Positions 45,001 through 56,880 of a stretch of 64,000 nucleotides of DNA are shown here, in pieces. Each line of letters opens with the position of its first letter. Position 1 is the first letter of the stretch. A program made the translations under genes and the position numbers. This stretch comes from Hsuehochloa calcarea (lineage: Eukaryota; Streptophyta; Magnoliopsida; Poales; Poaceae), in the NCBI GenBank assembly GCA_036346395.1, contig CM070601.1:17667763-17731762 (forward strand), written 5' to 3'. The notes beneath the pieces were generated by a model. The model was not told the DNA's origin. It did not search any database and saw only the letters and a program-made list of their open reading frames with translations.

Positions 45001-47334
45001 ACTTCAACCACATTTGCTACAGTGTCATAAAAACATGTGCCTAAGGTGCTCACCACCCGGACTAAATTGGGCAAGACCACAAGACACTCATGGTAATTTT
45101 TAATGACCTCAACTTCAGAGTGTAACTGAAACAGAGATCACCAACCTTTGCTCCGCCAATGCCTTCTTTTCTTGATTCAATAACAGTACCATGGGAATCT
45201 AATCTTTTCTTTTCAATGTCATGCCTCTACAACAAACAATTGAAACAATAAGATGACAAATCAATAAATAGTCTAAGAATTAGGACAGAAAGAGATAACC
45301 TAAGTCCGTACAATGTCATGATGCTGCTCTCCACTAATATCCATCGTATCAACACTGAGAAGGGTGCAAGGAATGTTTGGAAAAGTAATATCAAACTGTA
45401 AAATAGATTTAGCATTACAACAAATATTCATACCAAATTGTCAACAAATTATAAGAGAAAAGCACTACAAAGAGTCTGTCTTTTAGACAACAGAAGTACA
45501 GCAGTTAACCTGAATCTAGTCTAATTGATGCAAAGGTAATACTAACATTTACTCGAAGCCTTTCTCCTCTTGATGTGTCTACCACTAACTTAGTCTCTGT
45601 TGCTGAATATAAATATGACCCTGCAAAAGCGTTATATACACATAGAAGGTGATTATTAGAAGCTTTACGCCTTTACCTTACTTTATTTATTATTTGTATA
45701 AGACTAGCATATAACAGAAACGAGATTTCCTTAACAACAATGGCATACTAGTATTAAAAAAATCACATCACTAAGTCGTAGATGGTAGAGATCACAATAA
45801 GATGAGGTTAAAAGTTCATACAAAGAGTCAGAAAAAAGAAAAGGACAAAAGGAATAAAGACCAAATACGCTGTGGATTTCATGACTGGACACTGCACAAA
45901 GAAGCACATCCAAAAATTGCCCAGGAAAGAAAACTACCAGGTATACTAGAATACCAATTGCATCTGTGAACAAGTTCAAGACCAGTGAACTGCTGGTAAA
46001 ACGTTAGGCATCAGCCTTAAAAAGCCCTATTATTTTGGATTACCGCCTGTTAAGGTAAAAATGTGATCGTTTTTTGTACAATTGACAGCCCCCGTTTCAG
46101 TGAAGAAAACAGAACAATGCTATAATAGATTCAAGCTGCCCACACAAGACTTACAGATATGGAAAGGTCAACAATGCTAATTGGATACAGATGAGGTTGT
46201 CTCAAGAACAACGAATTATCTGCCATAACCAAAAGGAATAACTTGGTTCTTACTACCAACAACAATAAATTACAGGCTACTGTATGGGAAAAACTTGGGC
46301 ATGGCGAAACTTGTTTTCAAATTTCTAATACACGAAGAAGCCATCCGCAACATTCACCCTAAACAGAATGTCTCCACTCTCCACCACCAGATTGCCACAA
46401 GTGCCCAACAAAATGATCATCAAAATTCAACAACTAGCACATCTGGTTCTCCAAAAGTAATGTAAGTCCATTCTCCAAAAGTAATGTAAGTCCACGCTGG
46501 CTCAAATATGTTGACAAATAACAGAACCTTTTCACCATCAGACTTTACTAATAATATTAACTGCAAGGAGCGAAGATGAGTTAATAATCCTCATCGTTAC
46601 CTAATTATGCACACATGATCCGAAACACAAGACAAAAACACAAATCCAAAGGTATAATAACCTTTCACGATCAAACTGGGACGTCAGCACATAAATCCAA
46701 GTATATACCAGAAAAATTGAATCTAGTCCCACACCAAACTGCCACAACCGAAGAAACTAAGCCGAATGCCTTTCGAATTTTTTTTCCAACAACTCACACC
46801 CAAAAGGAGAAAGAGGGGAAAGTCACGTGCATCACATATTAGAATTCGCGGCAATGACCGCCACTGACATTTGTCCACCAAAAGTCCGATCTTTTCCCTC
46901 CCCGCCAGCTTAGCACAAGAGGCCACCTTTGTCTAGAAATTTCCATGAACAAGCCAGAGGAATATCAAAATCTTCCCAATATGAAGCAGACAGAACCACG
47001 GGCACACCAAATCCGTGTCTTTCAAATGAAACCTTACCCAACCGAAATCCAAGCAGATACCAACCATTAATCCCAAAGAGAGCTATAATTCAACCTCTTT
47101 TAGAACCGCACGCCTCGAGTTACAAACCACGGTGGGCCATTACGGCCAGAGTCACCACTAAATCGAACAGCGGCTGCTTCGCGAGCACTTACTGGTCTCG
47201 GAGATGAAGAGCAGCAGCATGACGACGGCGGCGACGAGCGTGACGACGCCGCCGGAGAGCGTCCGCTTGTAGAAGTCCTCGTTCACCTTGGGGTACGCGT
47301 CCAGCCCCTTGAGCTTCTGCAGGAACACCTCCAT
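39019..47334 (-). CDS. ERGIC3-type ER-Golgi cargo receptor (Erv46 family), 13 exons
   Basis: Coding exons on -: 47334-47193, 45620-45547, 45395-45312, 45226-45146, 42132-42052, 41917-41825, 41032-40856, 40754-40687, 40551-40500, 40388-40335, 40251-40162, 39470-39404, 39110-39019. All introns are GT-AG and the sum is 1155 nt, 384 aa plus stop. The protein begins MEVFLQKLKGLDAYPKVNED with a membrane segment at ~29-45. Its luminal part has CGTCYG (146-151) and CCNSCEEV (159-166), the conserved Cys cluster. A second membrane segment follows (LCAIVGGVFTVSGIIDSF), then a short basic tail ending GKYR. The family cycles between ER and Golgi in COPII/COPI vesicles as a cargo receptor with Erv41. No lesion was found although intron 4 holds a retroelement. 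The start is the first in-frame ATG. Confidence 0.95.
42835..42990. repeat. Small dispersed repeat, copy 2
   Basis: CAGGGAAGAAATAACCGGCC, GGTTACCGTTCAAACCGGAA and TTCCGGATGAAAACGTTTGA match the repeat at 25104-25290 in order and orientation. It is nested in the interior of the intron 4 LTR element. Confidence 0.6.
43400..44290. other. GC-rich interior of the TRIM-like element
   Basis: High GC with long overlapping open frames on both strands, rich in Arg, Ser, Pro and Gly. On - one can read leader-like sequence with GGAGGAGGCGG-type words and a possible acceptor-like CTGCAG, resembling a captured 5' end of a grass gene. No domain is recognised, so gene capture is inference only. Confidence 0.3.
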
Positions 47335-47660
47335 CTCCCCCTCCCCCTCCTCGGCCGCCGCCGAGACCACCGGACGGCAGCTCGCCCGCTCGCAAACCCT
47401 AGTCCCCCGCGAGCAGGCCACGCTCCGGGCGCGCGCGCGGCGAAGAGGCGGCGACACGAGCGGAATCGAGTCGGGGTTTGACCGCCGCGAGATATCGCCG
47501 GTTCGGGTCGGGATTAGTCGGGGAAGAGGAGATGATTACGAGGAGGGGGAGGTGATATAGGCGTGGACGCGGTAATGGTGGGATTTAGGACAAATTCCAG
47601 CACGCGGGCCACGTGGCGGGGTTCCATTGGCCGGCGGCGGCAGAAATGCGTTGGACTCAG
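47335..47660 (-). promoter_or_regulatory. Leader and promoter region of ERGIC3
   Basis: GC-rich leader sequence lies at 47335-47470. Further upstream on - are a CCAATGG box (47630-47624) and a palindromic G-box CACGTG (47615-47610) within GCCACGTGGC. G-boxes bind plant bZIP/bHLH factors, so stress or light input is possible, but this is inference from motifs. No TATA box was assigned. Confidence 0.4.
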
Positions 47661-48979
47661 CCTACGTGGCAGGTCGGGTTCGGTTGGGAAGTTGTTGCGC
47701 GTCGAATTTTGGCAAATCGACTCCGGCTTCTGCACGCTCACGGGGTTTACGAGTTTTATGTTTTGCCCGAAAGTTTTGTTTTTCCTACGAAAAATCAGCC
47801 GCTTATTTTTGGGTATGGTATTTAAATCGTGTTATTTTTCTCTTGAATACCCAAGGTTAAATTTGGTTCAAGTGCGCGTGTGTTTATTTGTAGTAGTAGT
47901 AGCAGCTGCGATTTTTAAAATCTGGTGTGTTTTTTTTCCTTTTGTAATGTGCTAAAATTTTGATGGTAGGTGTTAGCTTTGGGTGTACGAATTGTAGGTG
48001 GCCTAAGTAGATTTGTGTTGCGATTTCTAACGTGCCAGGTGTGGATTCCTCTGCTGGTTGCTGGAACCTTCCAAGATGGTCACCTATTTTTATTTCCATT
48101 TGAGTCCGCGAAGTTTTCCTTTTACCCCCCGATGGAAAGGAAGACTACCCAGAAAGCTCTAATCTGTGTGCTTAACGGAGGATTTGTGCCCACATCAATA
48201 TACAATGGTTTATATCTATAATATTTTTTCATATCACTATAGACAATTTTTCATATAAAATGTATATCTTACTTATTATGTTACAGTCAACCACTACAAA
48301 AGAGAAAATCCAATTACCTACTTATCCCTCTCATTCATCATCCGGCGTATTACGTCTTACATAGCATTCATATCATCTGGCGTCTTACGTAGCAAAGCAT
48401 GCAGATAGCAAACTTCACACGTCCTTATAGTAGACACGTGACGTGCTCATGTTCCAGGTTCTGATATTGTTTCTCAAAATTAGCTCTATCTTAACATCTC
48501 AATAACTAAAAGCGACAAATCATTGCGCCAGGATTCTGCAGCCCGTTTCAGGCATCTTTAAGATTTCGTGGCGTCACTGTCTCGTCTTAAAAAGCAGCAC
48601 TGGTGGTAGCATTAACTACAATAGAAATCCATCCAAGAAACGTATAGTATCCGCGTGCAAGTAAACAAAGCGGCAATCACGCGCGGATGGTTAAATAACA
48701 AAGCAAGCATCGATGCACAGTCGTGAAACAGAGAGCTTGCAAGTTGCACACTAAATAAAACGCAAGATCAAAAATAATTAACCAGCTCCATGGAAATAAA
48801 GATTTCATAAAAAACAAAACGATAGAAATGCCTTACATAACAACCATATGAAGAATCATCTGTCTGGCAGCTCCAACTCAGCATAGCCAAATTACATAAG
48901 ATAGCAAGAAATGGCCATTGGCCTTGTAAGCACGTCTGAACCCTACACCTCAGCTAAATAGGAAAGGTTGGTCTTCTCT
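47661..48979. other. Spacer between ERGIC3 and eL30, with eL30 3' UTR
   Basis: Both neighbouring genes are on -. The part just left of 48979 is presumably the eL30 3' UTR. Only short chance ORFs elsewhere, and AT-rich sequence at 48220-48310. Confidence 0.4.
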
Positions 48980-50860
48980 TCACTGGGCGCCAGGCGTGGT
49001 ACTGATGATGTCCGAGTCACCTGGGGCATCAAGAGGTAAATCGTTCAGTAAAAGTGAAGGAGCGGGATGAAAAGAAATGGAAGCAATTTAGACAGCATCA
49101 AACCAGGATCAATGATGCTGAGACAGCACACCCGGTAGTACTTGCCGCACGCAGTTCCAAGATCAACATTGTCTGAGACAAAAGCCACATTAACAAGTGC
49201 ATCGCACAAATAATAGCACGGACGATCGTCTATCACTTAGGTGGAGACAGTAGTAATACACAACGTAAGTAACATGCATCATGATTCAGAATGGATGAAA
49301 TAATCTTACTTCCATGGAAATGATGCACGCTAATTTTTGCCAGCATAGCGTAGTACTCAATCTCAGACTTCCTAAGTGGAGGGCAGTTGTTGGCGAGGAT
49401 TATCAGCTTCCCTGTACATATAAACAAAGTTGACTATTAGAACTCATAATCACATGTTAAAGAAAACCAATATATCAGTCATGAAATTTTATACGCAAGG
49501 AAGCACCTTAACCAGCCATTACAAACATTACAAACAAAAAAAAATGTAAACTAAAGAAAGCAGTGATAATGGCTAAAGAATGCAGGTGATAGCAGCGGAG
49601 GTCTAATTGTGCATCAGAATGACCAGTGGGGTCTAATCTTAATTATTTCTCTTTAACTCCTAACATCTTTTCTTAATTTCATCTAAGAATCAGAAAACCT
49701 GTAGGATCTATAGGTCTCCATGTGGCTCCGCAGCTGGATACAAGGACATGATTGTATCATAAGGAATGTAGTGGCGGAGCCATAATTTCAATCATGTGAT
49801 GTCTAATTGTGGTTATTCCTAACATTTTTTGATTGATTTCACCTAAGAATCAGAAAATCTGTAGGATCTGTACGTCTCCATGCAGCTCTGCAACTGGATA
49901 ATAGGACACGATTGTATCATTAGGAAAGCAGTAAACTACAGAGGTATACAATAACAACTCACTGAAATAGCCTAGGTGCCTATCTAATTCCATCATTCCT
50001 ATAACATGAAACTACTTGAAACCGCACACAAAGTACTAGCATAAGCAAAAAAACAAATATCGCAACCTCCCATTGTCCCCCAGATATGGAAGAGAGATCA
50101 AGGGGAATCCTTAATCAAGAGGCTGGCATTGTTCTAGGGCGCTGCATTCATCTCTAAGGCACAGCAAAAGCAAGCCAGAGAGGTAAACTTCAGTCCCAAT
50201 GTACAATCCAACATCCCAACACTACAGCATATCATAAAGAGAGTGCAGACCACTGGAATGTAATTCCAAATCTGCAACCAATTCTACAGAGAACTACCAC
50301 AACTAATCAATCTAAAGCTACAGCTACAGGTAAATTTCTAAATGACTCACAATTCCATACACAAATAAACATAAGATAAACACGAATCAGTCCAGTCTAC
50401 ACAATAACTAACACGCGGATCTATAAGCAGATTACAAGAAGCTAACCACGCATCTACAAATCCACACGGTCCCAGCTATTCTGCTATTCGGATCTAGCGA
50501 ACTAACGAGCTAATCGATCAGCCACCACGAACGGATCAAACCATCCGAGACAAAAAAAAATTGTTAAGGAGAGGGAAAAACTCGATACCCTTGGAGTTGC
50601 GCAGCGTCTTGAGGACGGTCTTGTACCCGAGCGTGTACTTGCCGCTCTTCATCACCAGCTGCAGCTTGTTGTTGATGCTCTCCGTGCTCTTCTTCTGCAT
50701 CATCATCATCATCACACACACACACACACACACACAACGCAGCGATCGAAACACATCAGAAGACCACCTCAGAAACCGGGAGAAATCACGTTGAAATGGG
50801 ACAAACAGAGGAGAAAGGGAGATCGATTAGGGCTCGTACCGCCTTCTTGGTGGGAGCCAT
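48980..50860 (-). CDS. RPL30: 60S ribosomal protein L30 (eL30), 5 exons
   Basis: Exons on -: 50860-50840, 50694-50589, 49411-49310, 49172-49104, 49020-48980, all GT-AG and in frame. The product is 112 aa, the normal length for eL30. Recognisable blocks are KKSTESINNKLQLVMKSGKY, GYKTVLKTLRNSKGKLIILA, NNCPPLRKSEIEYYAMLAK and GTACGKYYRVCCLSIIDPGD, ending TTPGAQ. eL30 is a component of the large subunit of the cytosolic ribosome with an L7Ae-type fold. The first exon codes only seven residues (MAPTKKA), a common layout for plant ribosomal protein genes. No lesions. Intron 1 has a (CA)n run (50715-50737) and intron 2 a tandem duplication. Confidence 0.97.
49631..49931. repeat. ~170-bp tandem duplication in eL30 intron 2
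   Basis: GTCTAATCTTAATTATTTCT...AAGAATCAGAAAACCTGTAG starts at 49631 and GTCTAATTGTGGTTATTCCT...AAGAATCAGAAAATCTGTAG at 49801. Both continue through GTCTCCATG-GCTC and ACTGGATA..GGACA-GATTGTATCAT. They differ by scattered changes, so the duplication is not recent. Confidence 0.7.
50715..50737. repeat. (CA)n microsatellite in eL30 intron 1
   Basis: About eleven CA units next to a CAT-repeat, close to the acceptor of intron 1. On the gene strand it reads as a TG-repeat followed by ATG-repeats before the CAG acceptor. Confidence 0.85.
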
Positions 50861-50942
50861 CGGATCGAGCAACCGCGGGAGGCGACAAGCAAGGGAGGCG
50901 GGCGGGTGGCTTCGGGGGCCGGCGGCGCAAATGGGCGGCTAG

Positions 50943-51070
50943 CTAGGGTTTAGCGCGAGAGTGGGTATATAGGTGCGGCCGTGCAGACGAAATTACCTAG
51001 TTACCACTGGGCCTAATGTTCTGGATGACCTAGCTACCTCGAAGCCCGTCTCATTGGGCCTTACTGGGCC
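50943..51070 (-). promoter_or_regulatory. eL30 promoter: TATA, telo-box, site II motifs
   Basis: On - the order toward the gene is TGGGCC-type site II motifs (palindromic GGGCC cores at 51065-51070, 51055-51060 and 51008-51013), a TATATA box (50971-50966) and a telo-box AAACCCTAG (50951-50943), with the ATG at 50860. Site II plus telo-box is the established module for coordinated expression of plant ribosomal protein genes in dividing cells. The fit to the downstream gene makes this assignment strong. Confidence 0.7.
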
Positions 51071-51099
51071 GCACAGAGCACAAAATTACCAAATGGCCC

Positions 51100-51335
51100 T
51101 ATCGGAGACACTGACAAGGTGGGTCACAGCTATCAACGGAGTGTATCGGGCCTGTTTGAGACAGCTTTAGCTTTAGCTTTTCGTCTAAAAAAGTCAAAAG
51201 TTGTTCCAGACGGAGAGCTTTCTCCACTGGTTTTCTTAGAAGACGAAAGTCGCGTTATACGTGATAAAGCCGAAAGCTATCGCATGGTAGCTTCTCGCGG
51301 CTTCCCACCCCCCGCATTCCAACTTTACCCCGAAC
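51100..51335. other. Intergenic with a MITE-like terminus
   Basis: GGGCCTGTTTGAGACAGCTT (51149 on) resembles the GGGCCTGTTTGG ends of common grass MITEs and is followed by TTTAGC repeats. A matching right end was not found. Confidence 0.3.
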
Positions 51336-51563
51336 TTGAGGATAATTACGCGTTTTACCACCACACAAAACCCCACAACCCGCGCGCGAAACCCTAGCTG
51401 CTCGCGCCCTCGCCCGCCCGCTGCTCCCTCTTCTTCCCCCCGTGCTGCGCCCACCTCCTCCCTGGCTCCCTCCTCCTCCTCCCCCGGATCCTCGCCTGCG
51501 CCCTACCTCTCCCCACAGAGCCGCCGCGCTCTCTCCCTCCTCCTGACGCAGTCGTCGCCCTCC
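51336..51563 (+). other. Gene-start-like GC-rich segment cut by a retrotransposon
   Basis: CGCGAAACCCTAGC (~51385), then CCTCC/TCCTCC-rich sequence, looks like the leader of a grass gene on +. The open frame (Ser/Pro/Arg-rich) is only composition. It ends where the gypsy LTR begins at 51564. If real, the rest of the gene lies beyond the nested elements, outside the window. Confidence 0.3.
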
Positions 51564-51928
51564 TGTTAGATCCCTGGAAAATAGGAAGTCTGAAGTTAAC
51601 TAAAGAAATTGATTCAGAGAGGGAAGACAAGATGAAGTCGGCGTCGAACGTATCACTTCGATGTTTTCACTTGAGTCAAGAAGGAGGGCGGGGATTTGCC
51701 ATGGCAAACTGAACCAAGATCCGACGGCTCGAAGACATTACAGTAGTTACTGTGGCGTCATCAATATTGTCGCTTTCGCAAGAACTCTGTTAATTCTCTT
51801 TTCATTTGATTGTAAACTTGTTTGGTTAACCCTGGCTATATAACCAGTGGTGATGGAATGAGAAGGCAACAAAAAACAGGATATTCTGGTATCTAGTTGG
51901 TAGCTTGATTAGAACCCTAGTGTACTTT

Positions 51929-54900
51929 TGTCGGACCCGGGAGTAACACCCCAGAATCCTCTGTGCATTTCTGAACTAGTCCCGTGATCAGTAGCTAGTT
52001 CACACAGTAAACAGATATGGTAACATCCATAAATCGCACAACTTTATTAATAAATAGCAGAGTTGATTACAAGAAAGGCTTACAAGCCAACATTAAACAA
52101 ACACAGCGGAAGACGAAGAAATAGTGGAGTCGGTGATGATTCACCATGAGCAATCGATAGGGTAGCGGCCTAGTCATCGAGATCCAAGTCCTTCTCTCTG
52201 AAATTTATTTGCATGAAGCAAGGGTGAGCACAACTACTGTGCTATAAGTTACACCAATAACGAGTTAATGCATGTATGGATATATCAAAGGAAGGCTTAT
52301 TGGTTGAATTTGCATAAAGCAATATTTTCTTTAAATATTTGTTACTAAGTTTCAAAGCAGATATTTAATAACTAAAATTTATTTTTATAAATTCTCAAAT
52401 TTTATAGTAGGATAACCTCCATATGAAACATGGTGATGGATACCCTCCTATCACATGGCTAACCGCCGAATTTTACCACAAGGATTAACCATCCTCAAAT
52501 CATTTGCTAAAATCATTTTAAAACAAAATCAAAGTCTAACTTTGAGTGGCTTTGCTCAGCATGTCCATGACCGTGGACACGGCTATTCGAATAGTTTTAC
52601 ACTCTGCAGAGGTTGTACAACTTTACCCACAAGACATGAATTCTCTAGTTTGTTTGGCATCAAGTCGATTCCACTGCTCACTACCTTAGGTAAGCGCCTG
52701 AGCACGTGTCAAGGCCTTTACAATGCGCCATCCCACCGTAGTCCCGCCTCGCTAAGGTTTCGCTTCCATTGGGCTAACCACCCGCCGGATTCAAGCCCCC
52801 TCTTGCGCCATGTGGGAATACTGTCTAACCGACACCCACACACCAAAATGGCACAACTACGATGGTATGTTACAAATTATTTAGCAGTCCCGCCCATACA
52901 GGACATGTGGTAGTCTGATGTGGCTTAGCAAGATGCGGCTCAAGACCGGTCCTTAAGCGACTTGGCGACTTCCAAAACCCCGAGTCTCAATCCTACACGG
53001 ATTGAGCCCGTGCATAAACCTGCACCCACCAAGCATCCATTTCGCCCAAGTACAAACCAACTTTTCTTTTTTTTTTCTTTTCAAAGTCATTTACAAAATC
53101 TTCCATGACAAACCAATGTCATAGACTTTTAAACAATAGTTAATCATTTGGCTAAAATTTCCCAAACTAAATATTTTTGGTGTAAGCATGTCTTTACATA
53201 ATATTTTGAAATGATCTCAGTTTATACTATCGTATCAACTAGGTTTTTATCTAGGGTGACAATATATTTGATTCAAATATCAACATTGGCCATACAAAGG
53301 ATTTAGGCATAACTATAATTTAAAACAGGTATTTAAATTACATTGAATAAAAATAAGCATGCAATAATAATTTAAAACATAATTTAAATAATTTGAAATA
53401 ATGGGATCAAATATGATCAAAGGTATAACTTGCCTTGATTGGTTATGTGTTGTTCTCAAACAGTGTCAATCGACTCTCAAAGTCGTCGAAATCTATCGCG
53501 TACATAAGCCAAATTCAAACAAAATCCAAATAAAATCCAAAAATTATAAAATAAATACTATAAGGAAGATATCTATTTTATATGAATATAGGAATTTTAA
53601 TCGATGGAATCGGAGTTCGTATGAAGAAGAATGAATTTCCGGAAGGTTGAAAGTCACATGAAAGATTAAATTCAGAATTTCAGAATTTAAGAGATTGATT
53701 TTCCAAAGATAAAGAGGAAATATACACATGGCATGGCGTAGCTATTGATTTGGAGAGATAAATTGAGGTGGCACTTTGGTGACAAAGTATGTAGACTATG
53801 TGGTGATGTGGCGGTGACATACAATTATTTGACGCCACATGGCGCGATATAAGCGGTCTTGAATTATTGCGTAATTCAAAATTTCGTTTGAATAGAAAGG
53901 TAGATAATATTGAAAGGAATATGTAGGTAAAAGGGCTCACGCAATTACCAAGCAGATGAAGAGATCGGGCTCGACGGAGTTCTCATGGACTTGGGAAGAA
54001 GATGTGGCCGGTGGTGAAAAGTTAGTGAATCAAAATTCCACTTGAATAGAAATATGGAGAATCTCAATAGGAACTCACCAAAAATTTTGGTACAGAGTGG
54101 ATCAACGGATGAGAGATCGGGCTCATGGAGTTCTCATGGAGTTGGAGAAAGAAGGCCGTCGGTGCTTTTGTGGCGAGGTGAAACAATATGTATATCAAAA
54201 TTTGGCTTGAATAGAAATGTAGAGAATCTATATAGGAATGCACCGTAAATTTTGGTGCTGACAACTCTGAGATGGAGAGATCGGCTCATGGAGTTATCAC
54301 CGAGTTGGAGAAAAAGGCAAGTCAGTCTTTTGTGGTGAGGTGAAACAATAGGTAAATCAAAATTCGGTTTGAATAGAAATGTAAAGAATCTCGAGATGAA
54401 CTCACTGGTAAAATTTGACGCACAACAGAAGACCGGGGAGATCGGGCTCATGGAGTTGTCGCCGGAGTTGGAGAAGAAGAGCTAGCGAGAGAGCTCTTGA
54501 GAACTTTCGCGAATCTGGCGAGTGAGATGTGGGAATGAGGAGGAGGGCTACGGTTCAATTTATAAGCGCAAAGGAATAACGGTTTGGCGGGAATTGCTCG
54601 CGGGAGTTATGATAGGATTTTTGGGCTGAATTTTGGGCGCAACATCTGTAGCAGCCGGAATATTCCGAGGAATATTCTTTTTTTCAAAATTCGAAAAGCA
54701 TTAATTAATTCCGGAAAAATAGCAAATCAATTCCGAAAAATCCCAAATAAATCACAGATATTAAACACCAGATTCTGAACGTAAATAAAATAATAAAAGT
54801 AAAAATAATAATTTTATTATTATACAGTAATTATTTTTATATTGCTGAAAATTATTTTTAATCTTGAAAAATAGTAATATAGGTCTAAAATTCTATAACT

Positions 54901-55388
54901 TTTAGAGTAGTTCAATAGGGTATTTTTATCTTAAATAAAATAGTTTCAATAAAAATTTCTCTTTTACTTGCGAACGGCAATTCATTTTTATGTGCTAGAT
55001 AATACAAAAATCAAATAGAGATTTTTAGAAAATAATAAACAGTGTTCAAAAATTCTAGAAAAATTTAGAGAAATTCCTTTATTTATTTTGAACTTAATAA
55101 AAAATAATTAATAATTAAATTTATATTTATTTTTGTACAGTAATTAAACTTATTTTCTGAAATATAGGAAAAGCATTTTTAAATACCAGGAAATTCCAGA
55201 AATTAATTAAAACTTTATTTTTCAATTTAAATCCAATTAAATAGCAGAAAACTCAATAAATTTTATTTTTAACTTTTAGAATTTAGGAAATTCAAGAAAA
55301 GCAATAAATCTCTTTTAAATTTCACAAAATCAAATAAAATAATAACTTTATTAATTTTATTGTTGTAACAGAACTTTGGAATGTTACA
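51929..55388 (-). mobile_element. 3.46-kb solo LTR nested in the gypsy 5' LTR
   Basis: On + it runs TGTCGGACCCGGGAG...GGAATGTTACA, flanked by identical ACTTT 5-mers (51924-51928, 55389-55393). On - it starts TGTAACATTCC followed by a long AT-rich zone (55370-54640) and ends in GTTACTCCCGGGTCCGACA, a layout familiar from large LTRs of grass gypsy families. A conserved block lies at 52560-53060 (GACCGTGGACACGGCTATTC, TGCAGAGGTTGTACAACTTT). The open frame 52455-52913 in it is not a known protein. No internal region is present. Confidence 0.87.
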
Positions 55389-55626
55389 ACTTTCCCATCT
55401 TCTCATCCTGAGTCTCGCCAAAACAATTCAGACAGGACTTTGAATCTTCGAATCCTGTCATTTGGTATCCGAGCAGACAAGATTCCTGGCATCGAGACCT
55501 GCATGAGCGAGGGTTGGAGCAATCGAAAGATTTGCTACCGAAAAATTCCTTTGTCTAGTCAGATCTGGAAGTTTGATGCTGGCGAAGACTCAATCTCACG
55601 GTTCGATTGAAGAAGAAGGGATTGAA

Positions 55627-56880
55627 ATGGAGAATAGGGCTGAGATTATCAAATTCAAGAGAAGTTGATGGAGTTAGACACCTTGAAGTCTGATGTGGCA
55701 GTGATCAAGAATCTATTATTTGCTAAGTTTTCCTAATCTTCTAGGTCGGATGCTGAAGTGGCGGCAGCAGAGACCAGAGAAGAAGGGCCAGTACCATCAG
55801 AAATGGGGGCTAACATAGCCTGGATTTTCAAGCAGAACAGGAGAATTGGAGCACCTACGACCTTCTTCTTGGAACCGAATGCTGTAATACCGAACCTTCC
55901 CCCAATTTTCTCTTCGGCAATTAGAACTACATCACAAGTAGATCTAGGGGAACGGTGAGGAGATCCTCACAGGAGAGTACAACCACCACCTGTAGCAACG
56001 CCCACAATGAGTAATCAAGGGTTTAATCATGGACCAGGTGTTCCGGTGGTGCCACCTTGGACTTGGCAAAATACCAACCCAGCGGCTGTAGCTCAAACGT
56101 ATTACCATCATGTGTTGAATGCTAATGTATACAATGAAACACATTTACCACATCAAGGATGGACATATACATCGGATTTTCCTGGAGTGAACTTGGTCGG
56201 CCCGAATGGAAGTGTGAATCAGCACCTTAGTGGTAGTGGACATCATTATGCAGATGCAGTATTAAGAGGGCCAAAACTTGAATTACCCTTGTTCTCAGGG
56301 GGATGAACCAAGTGGGTGGCTAGAACGGTGCGAAAAGTTTTTCGAAATGGCTGGAACTCCTAGAGAGCAGTGGGTAAACATTGCAACTGGACATTTCGTA
56401 GGGAAGGTCAATACTTGGTTTAAGGGAATTGGCATAGCCTGGCAGGTGTTAAACTGGCATCAGTTATGCACTATGATGGTAGATTGGTTTTCAAAAGCCA
56501 ATGCTCATGGGGCAGTTGAGAAGCTTCAAACAATGAAACATATTGGCAATGTTAGCAAGTGTATTGATTACTTTGAAAAGTGTGTGGAGTTAGTGAGAAG
56601 AGATCATCCATACTTACAGGAAGCATTCTTATTGAGTTGTTTTATTGGAGGTTTGAAGGAGGAAATTAAATATGGAGTAAGTATGCATCAACCAAAGGGA
56701 CTGCTCGAGGCATATTGGTTTGCTAAGTTGGAAGAGAAGGCAACTCAGGCTAAAAGAGCTAGTCACTCTGGAGGTTTTAATAGGAACAAAGCTAACATCA
56801 CTACTTTCAAGACAAGGCCAATCAAGGGAGTTAATGTAGAAGGAAATGAGAAGGGGAAAAACCAGATACAGTAATGTAAC
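55627..56880 (+). pseudogene. Gypsy gag relic
   Basis: The ATG at 55627 (MENRAEIIKF) opens a broken N-terminal region. Frames at 55758-55958, 56007-56306 and 56278-56874 carry the rest. The retrotransposon gag domain is at ~56290-56730 (WLERCEKFFEMAGTPREQW, then FIGGLKEEIKYGV, then AYWFAKLEEKATQAKR). The zinc knuckle expected near 56875-56920 is degenerate. At least four frame breaks or stops. Confidence 0.8.

Noticed and set aside
47335..47457. N-terminal extension of ERGIC3
   Set aside because: The in-frame extension starts with GTG, is Arg/Ala-rich GC leader sequence, and family members begin at the MEVFLQKL-type start.
52455..52913. 152-aa + frame
   Set aside because: Lies within a conserved non-coding block of the 3.46-kb solo LTR; no protein family recognised.
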